From: DASUZB01 sp036377075
GTDB lineage: Bacteria > Actinomycetota > CALGFH01
Reading direction: 5' to 3'
Length of the DNA stretch: 12,815 nt
NCBI GenBank assembly: GCA_036377075.1
Contig: DASUZB010000336.1
Coordinates: 1-12,815 of the forward strand
Shown here: positions 12,429 through 12,815 of the stretch, piece after piece
Layout: each line of letters starts with the position of its first letter
Numbering within the stretch: the stretch's first letter is position 1
The notes under the pieces: generated by a model
The model's input: the letters and a program-made list of their open reading frames with translations, nothing else
Database searches by the model: none
What the model was told of the DNA's origin: nothing
Program-made: the position numbers and the translations under genes

Positions 12429-12815
12429 CGGCGCTCCCCCACCGCCGGCCGGCCGGGCGCGGCGGCGCGCAGCTCGTCGCGGACGGCGGCGAGCGCCTCG
12501 ATCGCCTCCCGCTTCATCGCCTCGCCGACCTCGTGATGGCTGAACCGGGCGCGCTGGAACAGCTCGGTGAGGCGGTCGGCCGCCGCCGCGCTGACGCGCA
12601 GCTCCACCAGGGCGCGGGCGAGGTACTCGAGCGGCGCCTCGGCCGGCGCGCGGGGCACGCCACTGGCGGCCAGGGTCTGCTCCATGCCGGCGTAGGCGGC
12701 GATCACCGCCCGGCGCGGGTCGCGCTCGTCCTCGAGCTCGGCCAGGGACCGCTCGACCAGCTCGGACAGTTCCCCGGCGAGCTGGGTGGGCAACGACCCG
12801 CCGCGCTGGTGGCGG
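12425..12815 (-). CDS. DUF4129 domain-containing protein, C-terminal part (truncated by the window edge)
   Basis: Only the C-terminal ~130 codons are in the window; the frame is open to the right edge and the TTG at 12793 is internal. Visible is the cytoplasmic DUF4129 domain: RRAVIAAYAGMEQTLAASG, APLEYLARALVEL, and LTELFQRARFSHHEV, the diagnostic LTxLFxxARFSxH motif. Full proteins of this type usually have upstream membrane helices, often with a transglutaminase or other extracellular domain; that part lies outside. It is the first visible gene of the MoxR operon and overlaps the next gene by 4 nt (GTGA). Function of the family is unknown but it nearly always accompanies MoxR and DUF58. Confidence 0.88.
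   Translation of the reverse strand, partial: RHQRGGSLPTQLAGELSELVERSLAELEDERDPRRAVIAAYAGMEQTLAASGVPRAPAEAPLEYLARALVELRVSAAAADRLTELFQRARFSHHEVGEAMKREAIEALAAVRDELRAAAPGRPAVGERR

Noticed and set aside
10488..12536. A 682-codon plus-strand frame
   Set aside because: Antisense to MoxR and its neighbours, low-complexity composition, no motifs; a typical shadow in GC-rich DNA.
1..12815. Search for CRISPR arrays, insertion-sequence ends, phage genes, toxin-antitoxin pairs, tRNA or rRNA
   Set aside because: No spaced identical repeats, transposase motifs, integrase or defence-gene motifs or RNA-gene structures were found by reading both strands.

Overview
The window is very GC-rich (I estimate above 70%) with strong G/C at third codon positions, many GTG/TTG starts and 4-nt stop/start overlaps. 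These features suggest an actinobacterium (Actinomycetota). Its HPPD has the same iron-ligand spacing that I recall for the Streptomyces avermitilis enzyme. I cannot place it to genus. There are no rRNA or tRNA genes, insertion sequences, phage genes or CRISPR arrays. It reads as chromosomal core and peripheral metabolism, plus one envelope-type operon that runs off the right end.

Layout. (1) 1-2055, plus strand: the 3' end of 4-hydroxyphenylpyruvate dioxygenase followed at once by homogentisate 1,2-dioxygenase, two consecutive steps of tyrosine catabolism. (2) 2066-2536, minus strand: a bacterioferritin whose proposed GTG start fits the family N-terminus exactly; it carries Asp where the ferroxidase-centre His54 is expected. 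(3) 2637-2963: an AT-rich promoter island, a free-standing 32-codon gene (2765-2863) with its own -10, Shine-Dalgarno and perfect 16-bp hairpin, then a second hairpin. (4) 2967-5307, plus strand: an orphan membrane histidine kinase and a lipoprotein of the M15/VanY-like D,D-carboxypeptidase family. (5) 5375-7142, minus strand: a two-gene ABC-2 exporter (ATPase then permease), divergent from a MarR-family regulator (7229-7726); overlapping dyads lie in the shared promoter gap. (6) 7792-8064, minus strand: a bacterioferritin-associated ferredoxin with a DtxR/IdeR-like box over its candidate promoter. (7) 8226-8960, plus strand: an unrecognised membrane protein. (8) 12815-8957, minus strand: a tightly coupled operon, DUF4129 protein (partial), two-TM protein, MoxR AAA+ ATPase, DUF58 protein and a polytopic membrane protein.

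The genes form small modules. hppD and hmgA degrade tyrosine. The bacterioferritin and its ferredoxin store and mobilise iron, although they are about 5.3 kb apart. The MarR protein probably represses itself and the exporter. The MoxR/DUF58/DUF4129 operon is a widespread but poorly understood envelope-associated assembly. I did not find a clearly new defence or mobile system. The least-explained items are the isolated 32-aa gene with its structured leader, the unnamed membrane proteins, and a possible CTG start that would complete the chain of coupled junctions in the last operon.
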